Below the pieces are notes generated by a model that was given only the letters and a program-made list of their open reading frames with translations, had not been told where the DNA came from and ran no database searches. Shown in pieces: positions 13,889-14,862 of a stretch of 14,862 bases of DNA (position 1 is its first letter; every line of letters begins with the position of its first letter). The stretch is from JAEXNA01 sp050486105. GTDB lineage: Bacteria > Vulcanimicrobiota > Xenobia > Xenobiales > JADMJV01. The stretch spans positions 1 to 14,862 of the forward strand of contig JBJHCR010000153.1 of the NCBI GenBank assembly GCA_050486105.1, in the 5' to 3' direction. The position numbers and the translations under genes are program-made.

Positions 13889-14072
13889 CTAGTACAACGT
13901 CCGCAAAGTTCATCCCTAGTCTTGGCGGCCATGCATCCTCTTTCGCGGCGTCGAATCTCACTCAAATACGCCTGGTATTAAGCGTTCACTTCTCCTTGCG
14001 ACACCCACGCGGACGCGGGTTCCCGGCGCCTGACCACAATTGGTAGGGACGAACTTCACGGACGTTGCACTG
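13889..14072. repeat. MITE-like dispersed repeat, copy 2
   Basis: It has the same orientation as copy 1 and is clearly homologous over its length, with scattered mostly transition differences. The terminal inverted repeats are better preserved here. The left end from 13891, AGTACAACGTCCGCAAAGTT, and the reverse complement of the right end, AGTGCAACGTCCGTGAAGTT, match at all but three of these 20 positions. The match extends to about 28 bases with four mismatches. The interior has one copy of the 18-base unit that is duplicated in copy 1. No obvious target-site duplication is seen. The better match of its ends suggests a younger or more constrained copy. Confidence 0.75.
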
Positions 14073-14392
14073 ATATGGACGGACCGAGTCAACCCCCCGC
14101 AGTGGTTTTCTTTGTAAAGGACGCAACAACCGATAACTCGGGCTGCTTCGGGTTTCTGCCTGTCGCTGCATTTGCCTAAGTCCTCCCTGCTCCGGCAAGA
14201 AGTCCAGCGGGTGCGGGTTACATCGGACAAGAGTATTCGGGCATCAGATCCAGAATGCGCCTACAGGGGTCTCCGCGATTTCAGCCCAAGTTTACCAATC
14301 CTTTACGCTTTGTTTGCTGACTCTACAGCGAAGAGGTGCTAAAATTTATGATGTAGGGTTGCTGACCTGGCCCCAAGAATAAGGAGGTCCTC
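14073..14392. other. 320-base non-coding region upstream of the coiled-coil gene
   Basis: No convincing gene, tRNA or terminator is seen between repeat copy 2 and the TTG start at 14393. Its 3' end carries the promoter and ribosome site of the downstream gene. The rest is featureless by eye apart from short GC-rich stretches; a small RNA cannot be excluded. Confidence 0.5.
14317..14345 (+). promoter_or_regulatory. Candidate extended -10 promoter
   Basis: CTGACT (14317-14322, 4/6 to the -35 consensus) lies 17 bases before TAAAAT (14340-14345, 5/6). TGC directly precedes the -10, giving an extended -10 element. A second possible -10, TATGAT, lies a few bases downstream. The transcript would have a leader of about 40 bases ending in AAGGAGGT. 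Confidence 0.5.
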
Positions 14393-14710
14393 TTGAGCGA
14401 AGATCTGATTCTGAAAACCTTGACCGGACTGATGCTAGAGCAGAAGGGGATGACCGCAGCCCAACAGACTCTCTCTCGTTCCTATCGAGAACAGGGCAAA
14501 ACGGTGAACTCACTTCAGAAAGCGGTGCAAAGTCTCCATGACAATGTCCGAAGAAACACCAAGACCATCGAGGGACTAGCCCAGGCCTCCGGCCGACAGG
14601 AGCAACGCTTTGCGGACCTACTCAAGGTTATGACCGACTTCAGCACCACCTCTACCGACACCAGAAAGCGCCTGCTGGCCTTGGAGCAAGAAGTGGAGAA
14701 ACTTTCGTAA
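14393..14710 (+). CDS. Small coiled-coil protein, 105 aa
   Basis: I do not recognise a family. The whole protein is predicted as one long helix. Hydrophobic residues recur every three to four positions from about residue 20 (SLQKAVQSLHDNVRRNT, IEGLAQASGRQEQRFADLL, LLALEQEVEKLS), with many Gln, Lys, Arg and Glu. It has no Cys, no signal peptide and no membrane segment. It probably forms a dimeric or higher coiled coil and acts as a scaffold or regulator. The TTG start follows a near-perfect AAGGAGGT (14381-14388) at good spacing, behind a plausible extended -10 promoter, so expression is likely strong. It stands alone here; partners may follow beyond the window. Confidence 0.72.
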   Translation: MSEDLILKTLTGLMLEQKGMTAAQQTLSRSYREQGKTVNSLQKAVQSLHDNVRRNTKTIEGLAQASGRQEQRFADLLKVMTDFSTTSTDTRKRLLALEQEVEKLS

Positions 14711-14862
14711 GCCTGCGAGGAGCACTGAAGAGCAGGTCGAGAGATGTCTTTTGAGTTGTCAACCGGGATCAGGTCTGGCTCATTTCGTCAACATTCATGA
14801 AATGCTGGTTTGGGAGCAAAGCCAGTGCTTGGAGCGCGGAAAAGGATGGTGGAGTCCTGGGA
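14711..14862. other. Downstream non-coding end of the window
   Basis: No gene can be supported in these 152 bases. CATTTC and GAAATG arms (around 14780-14803) could form a 6-bp hairpin with a 12-base loop, but no T-tract follows, so a terminator is not shown. A short frame starting at an ATG near the end stays open to the edge, too short to call. Confidence 0.4.

Noticed and set aside
1..14072. Composite transposon bounded by the two repeat copies
   Set aside because: No transposase or integrase is present, the enclosed genes look chromosomal, and the copies have diverged differently. Two independent insertions explain them more simply.
1..14862. CRISPR array, tRNA, rRNA or phage genes
   Set aside because: No regularly spaced repeats, cloverleaf sequences, ribosomal motifs or phage structural genes were seen on either strand.

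Overview
This is a moderately GC-rich bacterial chromosome segment from a Gram-negative-type lineage, judged from type IV pilin / type II secretion-like genes and inner-membrane signalling proteins. The genes are compact and use many GTG and TTG starts behind clear Shine-Dalgarno sequences. I cannot place the species. Several proteins match no family I know, and the REC-TPR-BTAD regulator and the dispersed inverted-repeat element suggest a large-genome, poorly sampled phylum. There are no phage, CRISPR, rRNA or tRNA genes.

Layout. (1) Positions 1-204 hold a short non-coding repeat with imperfect terminal inverted repeats. A diverged second copy lies at 13889-14072 in the same orientation. Copy 1 ends exactly at the stop codon of a 142-aa unknown gene (201-629, minus), which is preceded by a possible 14-codon leader cistron. 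(2) Positions 791-3030 are a tightly coupled plus-strand run of three minor pilins, PilV/GspI-, PilW/GspJ- and PilX-like. The third carries a predicted six-bladed beta-propeller. (3) Positions 3039-5438 (minus) encode a large response regulator, converging on the pilins. (4) Divergent from it are a PilC/GspF-type platform protein (5547-6620) and, 9 bases later, a membrane sensor histidine kinase (6630-8489). (5) Converging on the kinase is a minus-strand pair of unknown genes (8495-9835). These are divergent, across a 320-base regulatory gap, from a Gly/Ala-rich unknown protein (10156-10665). (6) Then come a MAPEG-family membrane protein (10856-11284), a small unknown gene (11420-11809) and a convergent SPFH/Band 7 (slipin-like) gene (11806-12576). 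(7) Two overlapping tandem-paralogous three-helix membrane proteins follow (13003-13859), with a perfect 14-bp palindrome in the ribosome-binding position of the first. (8) Repeat copy 2, a 320-base gap with a good promoter, and a small coiled-coil protein (14393-14710) close the window.

How the genes work together (inference). The minor pilins and the PilC-like protein are parts of one filament or pseudopilus machine whose major pilin and ATPases lie elsewhere. The kinase and response regulator that bracket the PilC gene are likely a two-component pair controlling it. The most unusual items are the pilin-propeller fusion, the REC/degenerate HD-GYP/TPR/BTAD regulator, the inverted-repeat element, and the coupled paralogous membrane pair behind a palindrome.
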